60,613 nucleotides of DNA, taken from positions 1 through 60,613 of the forward strand of contig JAJHRQ010000005.1 in NCBI GenBank assembly GCA_020833645.1. Reading direction: 5' to 3'. Position 1 is the stretch's first letter; the number at the start of each line of letters is the position of its first letter. Position numbers and translations under genes: made by a program. This document shows positions 25,482 through 37,646 of this stretch, in pieces. The stretch is from Thermocrinis sp. GTDB lineage: Bacteria; Aquificota; Aquificia; Aquificales; Aquificaceae. Below the pieces are notes generated by a model. The model saw only the letters and a program-made list of their open reading frames with translations, was not told the origin of the DNA and did not search any database.

Positions 25482-25482
<1 letters not shown>
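25243..25482 (-). CDS. infA: Translation initiation factor IF-1
   Basis: A 79-residue S1/OB-fold protein: [37 protein letters not shown] and [20 protein letters not shown] match IF-1. ATG at 25482 overlaps the map stop codon as TGATG; an in-frame TTG one codon upstream is less likely. The Lys-rich N-terminal extension of about ten residues is unusual but common in thermophiles. Confidence 0.96.
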
Positions 25483-28207
<2,725 letters not shown>

Positions 28208-28211
<4 letters not shown>

Positions 28212-28654
28212 GCGATCACCTCGCAGGTACCGCCTGCTTTTTCAATCTTTTCCTTAGCACTTTGAGAAAAGGCGTGGGCTTTTACCACAAGCCTCTTGGT
28301 TAGCTCTCCATCACCCAGTATCTTCACTGGCATTCCCTTTTTCACAAGTCCCTTCTCTAAGAGCTTTTCCGGTGTGACTTCCTCACCCTCGGAGAAGTAT
28401 CTTTCTAAGGTCTTTACATTCACCACCGAGTACTCAATCCTGCTGGGACTTCTAAAGCCCCTCTTTGGGATCCTCTTGTGGAGAGGTGTTTGACCACCCT
28501 CGAACCAGGAAGGAAGCTTTCTGTCTCCGGACCTGCTCTTTTGTCCTTTGTGTCCCCTGCCCGCAGTCTTTCCATGACCGGAACCTGGACCTCTACCTAC
28601 CCTTTTCCTTTTCTTTGTGGCACCCGGGTTTGGTGCAAGCTCATGCAGTTTCAT
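28208..28654 (-). CDS. rplO: Ribosomal protein L15
   Basis: 148 residues: [29 protein letters not shown] start, [21 protein letters not shown], and [20 protein letters not shown] end are all L15 marks. Overlaps rpmD by 14 bp and secY by 4 bp. Confidence 0.97.
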
Positions 28655-28835
28655 CTTTTACCTCCTCCACTTCTACAAGGTAATGGGCTACTCTTATGTT
28701 GCCCCTGACCATAGGGTTGTCCTCAAGCACCCTTTCATCTCCTACTTTTCTTAGACCCAAGCTTTTAACTGCCTTTATGTGCTTTTCTGGCTTTCCTGCT
28801 AAACCTCTAACCAAACGCACCCTTAACTTTCCCAT
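28641..28835 (-). CDS. rpmD: Ribosomal protein L30
   Basis: 64 residues: [20 protein letters not shown] followed by [20 protein letters not shown], the L30 pattern. A short C-terminal acidic tail ([11 protein letters not shown]) extends it. Lies between rpsE and rplO. Confidence 0.95.
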   Translation of the reverse strand: MGKLRVRLVRGLAGKPEKHIKAVKSLGLRKVGDERVLEDNPMVRGNIRVAHYLVEVEEVKDETA

Positions 28836-28837
28836 CT

Positions 28838-29413
28838 TTAAACCCTCGCATAAAGTTTGTATCTTTTTCTCAGTTCCTCTTCGCTTATACCTCTGAGCTT
28901 TGCCTCCTCCTCAAGGGTGGTCAGCTTTAAGAGGGCATCAAAGACTGCCCTTACCACGTTGTTGGGGTTGGTAGAGCCCAAGATCTTTGTTAGCACATCC
29001 GTATATCCTGCCAGTTCAAAGATGGGTTTTGCAGCACCACCCGCCACTATACCCGTTCCCCTTCTGGCTGGCAAAACCTTTATCATCGTAGGACCATAAT
29101 GCCCTATCACATCGTGGGGAACCGTTCCCTCTACTATAGGTACCCTTATTATGTGCTTTTTGCCATCCTCTATTGCCTTTGCTATGGCTATAGGCACTTC
29201 CCTTGCCTTTCCAAGACCAAAGCCCACATGGCCTCTCCTATCTCCTACTATTACCAAAGCACTAAAAGAAAACCTCTTTCCACCCTTTGTAACCCTAGTA
29301 GTCCTCTTGGCGTATATGAGACGCTCTTCCAATTGCAGCTGATCTTGGATTTCAAGAACGTTCTGCTCCTTTCTTCTTTCGTCAATCAGCCTTTCAATGG
29401 ATACACCACCCAT
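28838..29413 (-). CDS. rpsE: Ribosomal protein S5
   Basis: 191 residues with the double-stranded RNA-binding S5 domain: VTKGGKRFSFSALVIVGDRRGHVGFG, and the C-terminal IKVLPARRGTGIVAGGAAKPIFELAG. Lies 2 bp before rpmD. Confidence 0.97.
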   Translation of the reverse strand: MGGVSIERLIDERRKEQNVLEIQDQLQLEERLIYAKRTTRVTKGGKRFSFSALVIVGDRRGHVGFGLGKAREVPIAIAKAIEDGKKHIIRVPIVEGTVPHDVIGHYGPTMIKVLPARRGTGIVAGGAAKPIFELAGYTDVLTKILGSTNPNNVVRAVFDALLKLTTLEEEAKLRGISEEELRKRYKLYARV

Positions 29414-29428
29414 CTTAGCCTCCTTTTT

Positions 29429-29800
29429 TCAGAACTCTAAACCAAGCTCTCTGCATTTATCTGCAAAGGCTTTAATTTTACCATGATATAAGAATCCACC
29501 CCTGTCAAAGACCACCTTCTTTATACCCTTTTCCAAAGCCTTTTTAACCAGAAGTTCCGCAACCTTTTGCACATCCTGTATGGACTTTCCACCTCTCTTG
29601 CCCGTAAGCTGAACATAGTCCCGGTCTATGGAGGAAGCAGAGACCAACGTCCTTCCGGTGGTGTCGTCTATGATTTGCGCATAAAAGGCGGTTAGACTTC
29701 TATACACGCAGAGCCTGGGCCTTTCTGGAGTACCAAAGATCTTCTTTCTTATTCTCTTGTGCCTTCTTTCCCTTCTTTCATGTCTGCTTAGCTTTGCCAT
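29429..29800 (-). CDS. rplR: Ribosomal protein L18
   Basis: 123 residues: RKKIFGTPERPRLCVYRSLTAFYAQIIDD and VVFDRGGFLYHGKIKAFADKCRE are L18 marks; it binds 5S rRNA in the large subunit. Confidence 0.97.
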   Translation of the reverse strand: MAKLSRHERRERRHKRIRKKIFGTPERPRLCVYRSLTAFYAQIIDDTTGRTLVSASSIDRDYVQLTGKRGGKSIQDVQKVAELLVKKALEKGIKKVVFDRGGFLYHGKIKAFADKCRELGLEF

Positions 29801-29818
29801 TTTCCTTTACCTCCTTAC

Positions 29819-30376
29819 TTATTTACCCTTCCCACCTTTACCCTTTCCTGCAGTTTTACCCGCCTTGAGTCGTAGTTGTTCTCCTTCATACCTTATACCT
29901 TTACCCTTGTAGGCATCTGGCTTCCTGAAGGCTCTTATCTCCGCTGCCACTTGGCCCACTCTCTGCTTGTCAACACCACTGACGTAAATTTTGTTCTCCT
30001 TGACTTCTATCTTTACATCGCTTGGTATGGGATAGATAATCGGGTGAGAGTAGCCCAAGTTCAACTCTAAGTTGTTCCCTTTTACCGCTGCCCTGTATCC
30101 TAAACCCACTACTTCAAGGACCACCGTATAGCCTTCCGTTACACCTTTAATCATGTTCCTTATGAGTGCGGCCATGGTGCCATGAATTGCCCTGTGAAAG
30201 GGTGCATCGGAAGGTCTTTCCAACTTTATATGATTGTTTTCTATGCTCAGCTTTATGTCCGGGTGGATGGTCAAAGAGAGTTTACCCTTTGGTCCTTCTA
30301 CGTTTAAAACACCGTTAGTGTAATTTACCTTTACATTGCTGGGTATTTCTATGGGCTTTTTACCTATTCTTGACAT
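29819..30376 (-). CDS. rplF: Ribosomal protein L6
   Basis: 185 residues: [15 protein letters not shown] start, two L6 repeats, and the [19 protein letters not shown] signature near the end. Confidence 0.97.
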   Translation of the reverse strand: MSRIGKKPIEIPSNVKVNYTNGVLNVEGPKGKLSLTIHPDIKLSIENNHIKLERPSDAPFHRAIHGTMAALIRNMIKGVTEGYTVVLEVVGLGYRAAVKGNNLELNLGYSHPIIYPIPSDVKIEVKENKIYVSGVDKQRVGQVAAEIRAFRKPDAYKGKGIRYEGEQLRLKAGKTAGKGKGGKGK

Positions 30377-30384
30377 GGCTCACC

Positions 30385-30795
30385 TCACCATACATAGGCT
30401 ATTACCTCTCCACCTTTGCCGAGCTTTCTTGCCTCATGATCTGTTATTACGCCCGCATCGGTGGAGAGTATGGCGATTCCAAGACCTTTCCGGACATGGG
30501 GCACCAGGTGCTTTGGCACATAGATCCTCCTGCCGGGCTTGGAAACCTTAACCAGTCCCCTTATTACGCTCTTGGTCTTTTTGGGGTCCGCGTACTTTAG
30601 ATAAATCCTGAGCTTATATTGGGTGCCCTTTCTGTGCTCCTCCGAGTCAAGCCTTTCCCACTTGAGAATGTATCCTTCTCTTTGCAAAACGTTTAGGATA
30701 GCCTCTTTTAGTTTGGAGGAGGGAACATCCACATAATCCTTCCTTCTCATTATGGCGTTTCTTATAGCTGAGAACATATCCGCTACTGGGTCCAT
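30385..30795 (-). CDS. rpsH: Ribosomal protein S8
   Basis: 136 residues: MDPVADMFSAIRNAIMRRKDYVD start and the GLGIAILSTDAGVITDHEARKLGKGGEVI signature. Lies between rpsZ and rplF. Confidence 0.97.
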   Translation of the reverse strand: MDPVADMFSAIRNAIMRRKDYVDVPSSKLKEAILNVLQREGYILKWERLDSEEHRKGTQYKLRIYLKYADPKKTKSVIRGLVKVSKPGRRIYVPKHLVPHVRKGLGIAILSTDAGVITDHEARKLGKGGEVIAYVW

Positions 30796-30807
30796 TTTTC
30801 AACCTCC

Positions 30808-30996
30808 TTACCAACTGGCTTTTCTCACACCGGGGAGCTCTCCCCTAAGGGCATGCTCTCTAAAGCAGAGCCTGCACATGCCAAAGTACCTTATAAAGCC
30901 CCTAGGCCTTCCACAAAGGGGGCACCTATTCTTCCGCCTAACCTCATACTTTGGAAAGTGCTTAACATCCTTTGCAATCTTTGCCTTTCTAGCCAT
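30808..30996 (-). CDS. rpsZ: Ribosomal protein S14, zinc (type Z) form
   Basis: 62 residues with [20 protein letters not shown], the two CxxC pairs of the short zinc-binding S14. Lies 9 bp after rplE. Confidence 0.96.
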   Translation of the reverse strand: MARKAKIAKDVKHFPKYEVRRKNRCPLCGRPRGFIRYFGMCRLCFREHALRGELPGVRKASW

Positions 30997-31005
30997 ATTT
31001 GCCTC

Positions 31006-31569
31006 CTAAAAGCTCCTTATTGGTAAGCCCAATAGGGCTAACAGCCAAAGGGCTTCTTCGTCAGTCTCTGCTGTAGTGTGAATGATTATATCCATACCCC
31101 TTATGGCGTCCACCTTTTCGTAGTCTATCTCTGGGAAGACGATCTGCTCTGCAATACCAAAGGCGTAGTTTCCTCTGCCGTCAAAGGACCTTGGGTTAAG
31201 ACCCTTAAAGTCCTTGACCCTTGGCAGGGCAACGGATATGAGCTTGTCCAGGAAGTCCCACATCCTTTCCTTGCGAAGGGTAACCTTTAGACCTATGGGC
31301 ATGCCCTTTCTGAGCTTAAAGCCTGCCTCAGACTTTTTAGCCCTCGTTACCGCGGGATGTTGCCCCGTTATAGCCTTCAGGTCTTCCATAGCTCTTTCTA
31401 AGTACTTTATGTCCTTGACAGCTTCACCCACACCCATATTGACCACTATCTTTACCAGCTTGGGCACTTCCATAGGGTTTTTGTACCCGAATCGTGCTAT
31501 CAGCTTGGGGACTACCTCGTCCTTGTATTTCTGATAAAGTCTTGGTACATATTTAGCTCCCACACTCAT
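31006..31569 (-). CDS. rplE: Ribosomal protein L5
   Basis: 187 residues: [16 protein letters not shown] start, [28 protein letters not shown], and the end [20 protein letters not shown]. Binds 5S rRNA. Overlaps rplX by 4 nt. Confidence 0.97.
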   Translation of the reverse strand: MSVGAKYVPRLYQKYKDEVVPKLIARFGYKNPMEVPKLVKIVVNMGVGEAVKDIKYLERAMEDLKAITGQHPAVTRAKKSEAGFKLRKGMPIGLKVTLRKERMWDFLDKLISVALPRVKDFKGLNPRSFDGRGNYAFGIAEQIVFPEIDYEKVDAIRGMDIIIHTTAETDEEALWLLALLGLPIRSF

Positions 31570-31916
31570 TTTTTAACCCTCTCTCGGACTAAGTCTATGT
31601 TTTCACCACATTTTTTGCAGAACCTGTATTTTCTCAGTGTATCTCCTTCTTGCACCACTCTAAAGCCCACCCTTGTAGGCTTTCCACATTTGGGACACAC
31701 CAACATCACATTGCTTATATGTATGGGTGCCTCAAACTCGTATATACCACCTTCTCTCACACCGGGAATTGCCTTCACGTGCTTTTTAACAAAGTTAACA
31801 TTCTTGACAACCACCCTGTTTTCTTTCCTGAGCACTTTTATAACCTCACCAGTTTTTCCTTTCTCCTTTCCTCTCATTACAACCACTGTATCACCCTTTT
31901 TGATCTTTGCCGCCAT
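31566..31916 (-). CDS. rplX: Ribosomal protein L24 with C-terminal zinc ribbon
   Basis: 116 residues: [36 protein letters not shown] is the KOW-containing L24 core. A C-terminal extension has [12 protein letters not shown] and [10 protein letters not shown], a zinc ribbon seen in some L24 proteins of thermophilic bacteria. Overlaps rplE by 4 nt and rplN by 1 nt. Confidence 0.96.
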   Translation of the reverse strand: MAAKIKKGDTVVVMRGKEKGKTGEVIKVLRKENRVVVKNVNFVKKHVKAIPGVREGGIYEFEAPIHISNVMLVCPKCGKPTRVGFRVVQEGDTLRKYRFCKKCGENIDLVRERVKK

Positions 31917-32281
31917 TAGACCACCTCCGGTGCAAGGGACGCGATTTTAGTAAACCCTCTGTTTCTGACTTCCCTTGCTATGGGTCCCAGTATTCTGGTG
32001 CCCAAGGGCTCTCCGTACTGGTTGAGTAGGACCACCGCGTTGTCGTCAAACTTTATGTAGCTACCGTCCGGTCTTCTGATTTCCTTCTTGGTCCTGACTA
32101 CCACTGCCCTATATATATTGCCCTTCTTGGCGGGGCTGTTGGGGGCTGCTTCTTTAACGGTCACTGTGACCACATCCCCAGGAACCGCATACTTCCTTGG
32201 GGCATAGGGTATGCCTATCACTTGAACCTTTTTAGCACCTGAATTATCCGCAACATTACAATAAGTCTGCCTCTGTATCAT
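31916..32281 (-). CDS. rplN: Ribosomal protein L14
   Basis: 121 residues: [23 protein letters not shown] start and [22 protein letters not shown] near the end. It is the first gene of this ribosomal cluster: rpsQ, usually just upstream, is absent and hslO lies there instead. Confidence 0.97.
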   Translation of the reverse strand: MIQRQTYCNVADNSGAKKVQVIGIPYAPRKYAVPGDVVTVTVKEAAPNSPAKKGNIYRAVVVRTKKEIRRPDGSYIKFDDNAVVLLNQYGEPLGTRILGPIAREVRNRGFTKIASLAPEVV

Positions 32282-32311
32282 GGCTTCTCTCCTGAATAAG
32301 TGAGACTATTA

Positions 32312-32345
32312 ATTATATCATATCAGAAAAATTTCAAGTTTGCAA
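32312..32345 (-). promoter_or_regulatory. Promoter of the rplN-led ribosomal operon
   Basis: On the minus strand TTGCAA (32340-32345), 17 nt, then TATGAT (32317-32322); TATAAT (32312-32317) overlaps as an alternative -10. Followed by a GGAGAG ribosome-binding site before the rplN ATG. It sits in the only gap between hslO and rplN. Confidence 0.5.
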
Positions 32346-32361
32346 AAATCCACCAAGCTAC

Positions 32362-33228
32362 CTACATAGACAAAGATTCTCTATCAAAGCGATATACTCT
32401 TCCACAGAAGTTGCAGACCACTTCTGCTGGACCCTCCGCGAGTATTTCTTCTATTTCCTCCATGCTCAGAAGGCTGAGGCTCGCCTTGGCAATGTCTTCG
32501 TTGCAGGGGCAATAATACTCAATCTCCTTCAGACCCACAATCCTGGGCTTCATATCCCCGATGAGCTCTTCCAGAAACTCCTCTGGTCTCTTCCCCAAGG
32601 GAAGGATTTGAGAATAGGGAGGCAGTTCCCTGACCCTTTTGAGAAGCAATTCTTCAACTTTTGGACTCGTGCCACCCATAGTTTGGATCATGTAAGCGCC
32701 CGCGTGCTTAACACTCCCACCCTCTTTTAAAACAACGCCTAAGTCTAAGGCGGTTTTTATCTGTTCAGACTGTTCAAAGTAATACAGAAGGTTTTCCCTT
32801 ATGCTCTTGCTAACCACTGGGATTATGCTGGTGTATGGAGTACCCATACGGAGTTCTTTAACTACAGTTATGGTTTCCTCTCCCTCCGGATCTCCTTTGC
32901 CAATAAAGCCCCTTACCCTACCCATACCGTCTGCCTCTGCCACCAGGGAATACTCTGGAGTGCTTAGCTTCAAAAGCACCTTCTGAGGACTTCCATGTTT
33001 TAGGAGGGAGGAGAGGATTAAAGCGGACAGGAGCCATTCACCAAGTAAAATGGTGGAGCCGGGGTCCAACTGATGGACCCTTCTAGCGGTTTCTACTACC
33101 CTGTCCGCTTTTATAACATAGACCCTTACGGGTTCCTCCTTGGGAACCGCTATAACCGCATAGTCTCTCTCTTCAAAGTAATTTCTCAGGTCCTCCTTCG
33201 TTTGCTGGTCTAAGTCCTTATACAGCAT
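32362..33228 (-). CDS. hslO: Hsp33 redox-regulated chaperone
   Basis: 288 residues. The C-terminal redox switch has CPC (near residue 239) and CNFC (near 272), the CxC...CxxC zinc site of Hsp33. When oxidised, the protein releases zinc and holds unfolding proteins. It lies 21 bp after dnaK on the same strand. There is no Shine-Dalgarno; TATATT (33237-33242, minus) ends 8 nt before the ATG, a possible leaderless start. Confidence 0.93.
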   Translation of the reverse strand: MLYKDLDQQTKEDLRNYFEERDYAVIAVPKEEPVRVYVIKADRVVETARRVHQLDPGSTILLGEWLLSALILSSLLKHGSPQKVLLKLSTPEYSLVAEADGMGRVRGFIGKGDPEGEETITVVKELRMGTPYTSIIPVVSKSIRENLLYYFEQSEQIKTALDLGVVLKEGGSVKHAGAYMIQTMGGTSPKVEELLLKRVRELPPYSQILPLGKRPEEFLEELIGDMKPRIVGLKEIEYYCPCNEDIAKASLSLLSMEEIEEILAEGPAEVVCNFCGRVYRFDRESLSM

Positions 33229-33249
33229 AATGGATGAATATAAGCCCCT

Positions 33250-35118
33250 TTACAAGGTTTTGCCCTCTATCACATCACCACCATCACCGCCTTCCTTCTT
33301 TCCCGCAGACTGATATAGGTATCCACCCACCTTTCCAGCAACTTCGAGCACTCTCTCTGTGGTTCTTCTTACCTCATTGATGTCCTGAGATTCTGCAAAG
33401 ACCTTTTTGCCCTCTTGGATAATCCTTTCCGCTTCTGAAACAAGGTCTGAAGGCAGTTTGTCCCTGTTTTCTCTGAGGACTTTCTCTAAGTTGTAAAGGT
33501 GCATGTCCAGTTGGTTCTTAGCTTCAATGAGTTCTTTCTTTTTCCTGTCTTCCTCTTCGTGCATTTGGGCTTCTCTGATGATTCTTTCTATGTCCTCTTG
33601 GGTGAGTCCAGAGGAGGGTTGAATCCTTATGGACTGCTCCTTACCAGTTGCAAGGTCTCTGGCGGTCACATGCAGTATGCCATCCACGTCTATGTCAAAG
33701 CAAACCTCTATCTTTGGTACTCCCCTTGGTGCAGGTGGTATGCCCGTCAGGTAGAACCTACCCAAAGATTTGTTGTCCTTTGCCAAGGGCCTTTCGCCTT
33801 GTAGGACGTGGATTTCCACCTGTGTCTGATAGTCTTCAACGGTAGTGAATATCTCGCACTTTTTGTATGGAATGGGTGTGTTTCTTGGTATCAGAACGGT
33901 CATAACTCCACCGTAGGTTTCCACTCCCAAGGACAATGGTGTTACGTCCACGAGAAGTATTTCCTTTACCTGACCGGAGAGTATGCCCGCCTGTATGGCA
34001 GCACCTACCGCAACTACCTCGTCAGGGTGCACGCCCTTGTGAGGTTCCTTTCCAAAGAATTCTCTTATTCTTTGCTGGACCAGGGGAATACGAGTAGAAC
34101 CACCCACAAGTACTACATCATCTATGTCTTCGGGTCTGAGCTTGGCATCCTTCAAAGCCTTCTCCACGATCTCCATAGTCCTATCCACCAGGTCCTTGAT
34201 CATCTCCTCAAGCCTTGCCCTGGTCAGCTTTTTCTGTAGGTGCAAGGGTTGATTGGTGGATGGGTCTATTGTAATAAAGGGTAGGTTGATCTCTGTCTCA
34301 AGCTTAAAGGAGAGTTCCTTTTTGGCTTGCTCGGAGGCATCTTTTAGCCTTTGCAGTGCGGTTTTGTCCTTTCTTAGGTCTATGCCAGTTTCTTTCTTGA
34401 ACTCCTCTATAAGCCATTCCATTATCCTCTCGTCTATGTTGGCACCACCCAAATGGGTATCTCCCGCAGTTGCCTTTACCTCTATGACACCATCTCCACC
34501 CTCAAGGATGGACACATCAAAGGTACCACCACCAAAGTCATAGACCAGTATTCTTACATCGCTCTTCTTGTCAAGCCCGTAGGCAAGAGCTGCGGCAGTG
34601 GGTTCGTTGAGTATTCTGAGGACCTCAAGCCCTGCAATCTTACCCGCATCCTTGGTAGCCTGTCTTTGCCTTTCGTTAAAGTAAGCGGGCACTGTTATAA
34701 CCGCCTTGGTGATCTTCTCTCCCAAGTAGGCTTCTGCAGCTTCCTTTAGCTTTTTGAGAACCAAAGCACCCACCTCCTCTGGGCGGACCTTTCTTCCAAG
34801 GTTGGGGATCTCAAAGCTTGCGTCTCCCTTTTCGTCCGGAACAACTCTGTAGGAAACCCTCTTTGCTTCGTCTATAACCTCTTCATACTTCCTTCCTATG
34901 AACCTCTTTGATTCATAAACGGTATTCTCGGGGTCCAAAATGGCACGCCTTTTGGCAGGCTCACCCACCAATATTTCTTTTTCCTTTGTCCAAGATACCA
35001 CGGAGGGGGTAAGCCTTGAACCCTCCTGATTTTGTATAACCACAGGCTCATCGCCTATCATAACAGCCACAACCGAGTTGGTAGTTCCCAAGTCAATGCC
35101 TATAACTTTCTCCGCCAT
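33250..35118 (-). CDS. dnaK: Hsp70 chaperone DnaK
   Basis: 622 residues. ATPase domain: [16 protein letters not shown] at residues 6-21, [16 protein letters not shown] near 195, [16 protein letters not shown] near 335. The substrate-binding domain follows ([14 protein letters not shown]), then a helical lid. grpE and dnaJ are not beside it. Downstream on the same strand is hslO, pairing two chaperones. Confidence 0.98.
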   Translation of the reverse strand: MAEKVIGIDLGTTNSVVAVMIGDEPVVIQNQEGSRLTPSVVSWTKEKEILVGEPAKRRAILDPENTVYESKRFIGRKYEEVIDEAKRVSYRVVPDEKGDASFEIPNLGRKVRPEEVGALVLKKLKEAAEAYLGEKITKAVITVPAYFNERQRQATKDAGKIAGLEVLRILNEPTAAALAYGLDKKSDVRILVYDFGGGTFDVSILEGGDGVIEVKATAGDTHLGGANIDERIMEWLIEEFKKETGIDLRKDKTALQRLKDASEQAKKELSFKLETEINLPFITIDPSTNQPLHLQKKLTRARLEEMIKDLVDRTMEIVEKALKDAKLRPEDIDDVVLVGGSTRIPLVQQRIREFFGKEPHKGVHPDEVVAVGAAIQAGILSGQVKEILLVDVTPLSLGVETYGGVMTVLIPRNTPIPYKKCEIFTTVEDYQTQVEIHVLQGERPLAKDNKSLGRFYLTGIPPAPRGVPKIEVCFDIDVDGILHVTARDLATGKEQSIRIQPSSGLTQEDIERIIREAQMHEEEDRKKKELIEAKNQLDMHLYNLEKVLRENRDKLPSDLVSEAERIIQEGKKVFAESQDINEVRRTTERVLEVAGKVGGYLYQSAGKKEGGDGGDVIEGKTL

Positions 35119-35140
35119 AGTTACACCTCCTTATCTTTAT

Positions 35141-35169
35141 AGTTTAAAACTTTAGTCCATTTTTGTCAA
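35141..35169 (-). promoter_or_regulatory. dnaK promoter
   Basis: On the minus strand TTGACA (35164-35169), 17 nt, TAAACT (35141-35146), then AGGAGGTG and the ATG at 35118. It is a near-consensus vegetative promoter; no CIRCE-type inverted repeat was seen. Confidence 0.6.
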
Positions 35170-35286
35170 GTTTTTTATGTATGCTTTTTTAAAATACAGA
35201 CCAAGAAGGCTATCCCGATTAGGGAGTTTAGGGAATAGCCTCAGATGCGTAGTTTGCTAAAATAGACAGTGTGGGAGGTATCCGCT

Positions 35287-35361
35287 ATGGGCGACAAGGA
35301 ACTGATAAAGAGGATTATGGAAGAGGTCAAGGATGAGAAGTTGAGGGAGGTGCGAAACAGT
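35287..35361 (+). pseudogene. Short reading frame interrupted by the DDE insertion sequence
   Basis: ATG at 35287 follows GGGAGGT; the frame reads MGDKELIKRIMEEVKDEKLR... up to the target duplication at 35352-35361, then enters the insertion sequence. Removing the element and one duplication gives a 26-codon frame ending C-stop at 36306-36311. Not a recognised protein; it may be a small peptide gene or the relic of a longer one. The rest of 35119-35286 holds the dnaK promoter and an imperfect inverted repeat (AGGCTATCCC about 35207-35216 with its partner ending about 35241). Confidence 0.35.
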
Positions 35362-36295
35362 GAGGCTGTTCTAAAAATAATGCTTTAGGGGTGGGATAGA
35401 GATAATTTAGATTTTGTGCGAAAAAGTAAGTTGCCACTAAAAAAGCTTCACACTTTTGTAAGCTACTTCCTCAAAAATACGAAGACGCTTTGATCATCAC
35501 CCTGTGGCTCTTTCAAATACTTAACAACTATTCACACAGAGAAACCCTTGAAAAAGCAAAAAATGAAGGCTTTAACGTGCCATCCCTTTGCGACTATCAC
35601 TACAGAGTTAAACAGTTGGATGATGAACTTCTAAAAAGCATCTTAGAAGAATGTGCTAAGCTTCTCCTTGAAGATAAACAAATTTTGTGCTACATAGCAG
35701 ATGCTACTGGCTTTGGCTTCGGAGATAAATACAACCTTAATCGGAAAAGAGGCACGCAAATAAGAACTGTTCAATCTCACGTTAGACTTGAGGTGATAAT
35801 GGCGGTAGATGAGAATAATCGGAAGATAATAACTGCAGTGGAAACTGGAGGACCTTACGAGAGTGAGATTGAGATGTTGAGGAAGGCATTAAAGAAATTA
35901 GAACCTCAAAAAGGACTATCTTTTATAGCGGATAAAGGCTACGATGCTGTGGATATTATAGAAAGCCTTTTAGATAGAGGATTTGAGCCAGCCATAAGGA
36001 TCAAGGAGGCTATGAGGATGAGTATAAGACATCCTTTGAGAAAGCTATCTAATGAGAATTGGGGGAGATACGGGAAGATGAGGTATAGGGTAGAACAGTT
36101 GTTTGGTAGCATGAAGCAGAAGATTGGTTCAAGCTTTAAATTGCTGAGGGAGGACTTAGCAAGAAAAGCATCCGTTGCTTGTGCTATTCTTTGGAACTTC
36201 TGGGTGCTTGCAACTTACTTATTTTTGTTATTTCTGTCTGGTATCTTGCACTATAGCTATGCTTAAGGGCTATGGTAGATTTTTAAAACAGCCTC
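35362..36295 (+). mobile_element. DDE insertion sequence with 17-bp ends and 10-bp target duplication
   Basis: A 934-bp element. Left end GAGGCTGTTCTAAAAAT (35362-35378); the right end (36279-36295) is its inverse with one mismatch. Perfect 10-bp duplications GCGAAACAGT flank it (35352-35361 and 36296-36305). Target duplications of 10-12 bp are known for the IS4/IS231 group. The same ends flank tnpB element C at 47265-48897. Confidence 0.9.
35416..36266 (+). CDS. DDE transposase of the IS4-like element (frame shift near N-terminus)
   Basis: The main frame (35490-36266) encodes 258 residues with D in IADATGFGF, D in FIADKGYDAV and E in RYRVEQLFGSMKQK, spaced as in DDE_Tnp_1 proteins. The E region also carries the R(3)E(6)K spacing of the IS4 YREK signature. 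A preceding segment in another frame (35416-35485) encodes VRKSKLPLKKLHTFVSYFLK, which fits directly onto KYEDALIITLWLF of the main frame after a -1 shift in the AAAAA at about 35473-35477. So the intact protein needs a frameshift, or this copy lost one A. Confidence 0.75.
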
Positions 36296-36359
36296 GCGAA
36301 ACAGTTGCTAATTTCCGTTCAAAAAAAAATATATAATTGCAGTTCAGCATACCTCGGGT

Positions 36360-37184
36360 GAGAAATTATTTAAACAGCCAAGACTTCCTGAAGAAACTAT
36401 ACCCAACAGTATAACCCTGAAGGTAAGCAAGTAAAGTCGTAGTATTCCTCCATCTGCTAACTCCATTGAAAAGCTTTATATGAGAATTCACAGCCTCTAT
36501 CACTTGCCTAACACTCTTGTCTGGCTTATCCTCACATACACGCACGTATTCCAAACCTTTATACCCTCTATCACCCATAAGACAAAAGCTGTCTACAAGC
36601 GCCCTAAACCACAAACTCTTTTGATACCTTATCCTTACAGACCTCACTTCGTGATAGCTGGCAGGATGAACCCACATATCATAAACAATTCCATTCACAT
36701 CGCAAACAATCATTACCAAAAGCCCATAATGAACCTCTTCAAATCTTACATTCCTTTGGTAATCCCAACTGTAAATGTTTTTTTCCTCTTTGTCCAGAAT
36801 TTCTTTCCCGCAACCCTCTTTATCTTCCTTGTTTGTGCCCTGTATATGTTTGCAACTCTTAGAATAGTGCCATCAACTATCAGTTTTATTTCCTTTCCAA
36901 GTAGGATGCTTAAAATCAAGATTATCAAGTTCATTTTCCTTCCGTATAGTTCTAAAAGTTTATAAACCCTTGCGGTTCTATATTTTCTAAACAAGTGATA
37001 AGACTGAATGGAAAGGTCTATAAGGATTTTAGCAAGATTAAACACTGGTGTGTTTGTTATATAGGACATGACATACAGGCAAGCTATTTGTAAGTCTGAG
37101 ACTTTTGGCGGTCTTCCCACTTTTACTTGCCTTTCACAGTATGATAAGACTATAGAGATGGACAAAAGGACTTGTTGGTATGAA
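36360..37184 (-). mobile_element. Second insertion sequence, ends not defined
   Basis: Region occupied by a frame-shifted DDE transposase on the minus strand. On its left it begins about 65 bp after the target duplication of the IS4-like element; on its right it is cut by, or abuts, the inverted repeat of the IS6-like element at 37185. I could not find convincing terminal repeats, so the limits are those of the reading frames. Confidence 0.5.
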
Positions 37185-37192
37185 GATGTCAA
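36366..37192 (-). pseudogene. IS5/IS982-like DDE transposase in two frames
   Basis: Two minus-strand frames make one transposase. The first (37192-36746) ends after LIVDGTILRVANIYRAQTRKIKR..FWTKRKK; the second carries LLVMIVCDVNG, WVHPASYHEVRS, LMGDRGYKG and a late E in VIEAVNSHIK. They join at a 7-A run (AGGAAAAAAAC, about 36776-36786): a -1 shift there reads KRKKNIYSWDYQRNV straight into the second frame. Runs of this type are classic frameshift sites in insertion sequences, so it may be programmed rather than dead. Confidence 0.65.
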
Positions 37193-37641
37193 CTTTTGGC
37201 ATTAATAGACTGGGCTGATACGCTTAGAGATATGAAGGCGATACAAGTAATAGAAGAAATACTAAGCAAAGCTTTTAAGCGACATAGGTTTCCCGTAAGC
37301 CTAAAAGCAGAAGCTGTGCTCCTCTACTTTAAGGGACTTTCTCTAAGAGCAGTAAGGGAGTTCCTACTTCACAAGGGTTATTAGGGAAAGCTCTTCAGGC
37401 AATATATACAATTGCTATTAAGGCAAAGGGATGCACCACTGACAAGGGACCTTGGTATGTGAGTGCGGTCAAAGGGCTTGCAATGGAATGGCTACATGAG
37501 ACTTTTGGGAAGAGGAATGTGGTAGAGAGGTGGTTTTTCTACATCAAGCACAGAATAAAAATGCTAAGTATGAAACCGTCTATAGATGGTTAGCCTCCTT
37601 TATTGTCATTTATACGATCATGAACCTGAAAAGTTGACATC
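37185..37641 (+). mobile_element. Internally deleted IS6-like element
   Basis: 457 bp bounded by a perfect 13-bp inverted repeat, GATGTCAACTTTT (37185-37197) and AAAAGTTGACATC (37629-37641). It holds the N-terminal helix-turn-helix part of a transposase (ALKAEAVLLYFKGLSLRAVREFL-like, to 37384). The C-terminal part then follows (TTDKGPWYVSAVKG, ETFGKRNVVERWFFYIKHR, about 37427-37590), which contains the second D and the E of an IS6-family DDE triad. The middle with the first D is gone. No target duplication is visible. Confidence 0.75.
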
Positions 37642-37646
37642 CTCGA

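Noticed and set aside
35207-35241. Imperfect inverted repeat as a terminator
   Set aside because: No T-run on either side and a bulged stem; neither flanking gene ends there.
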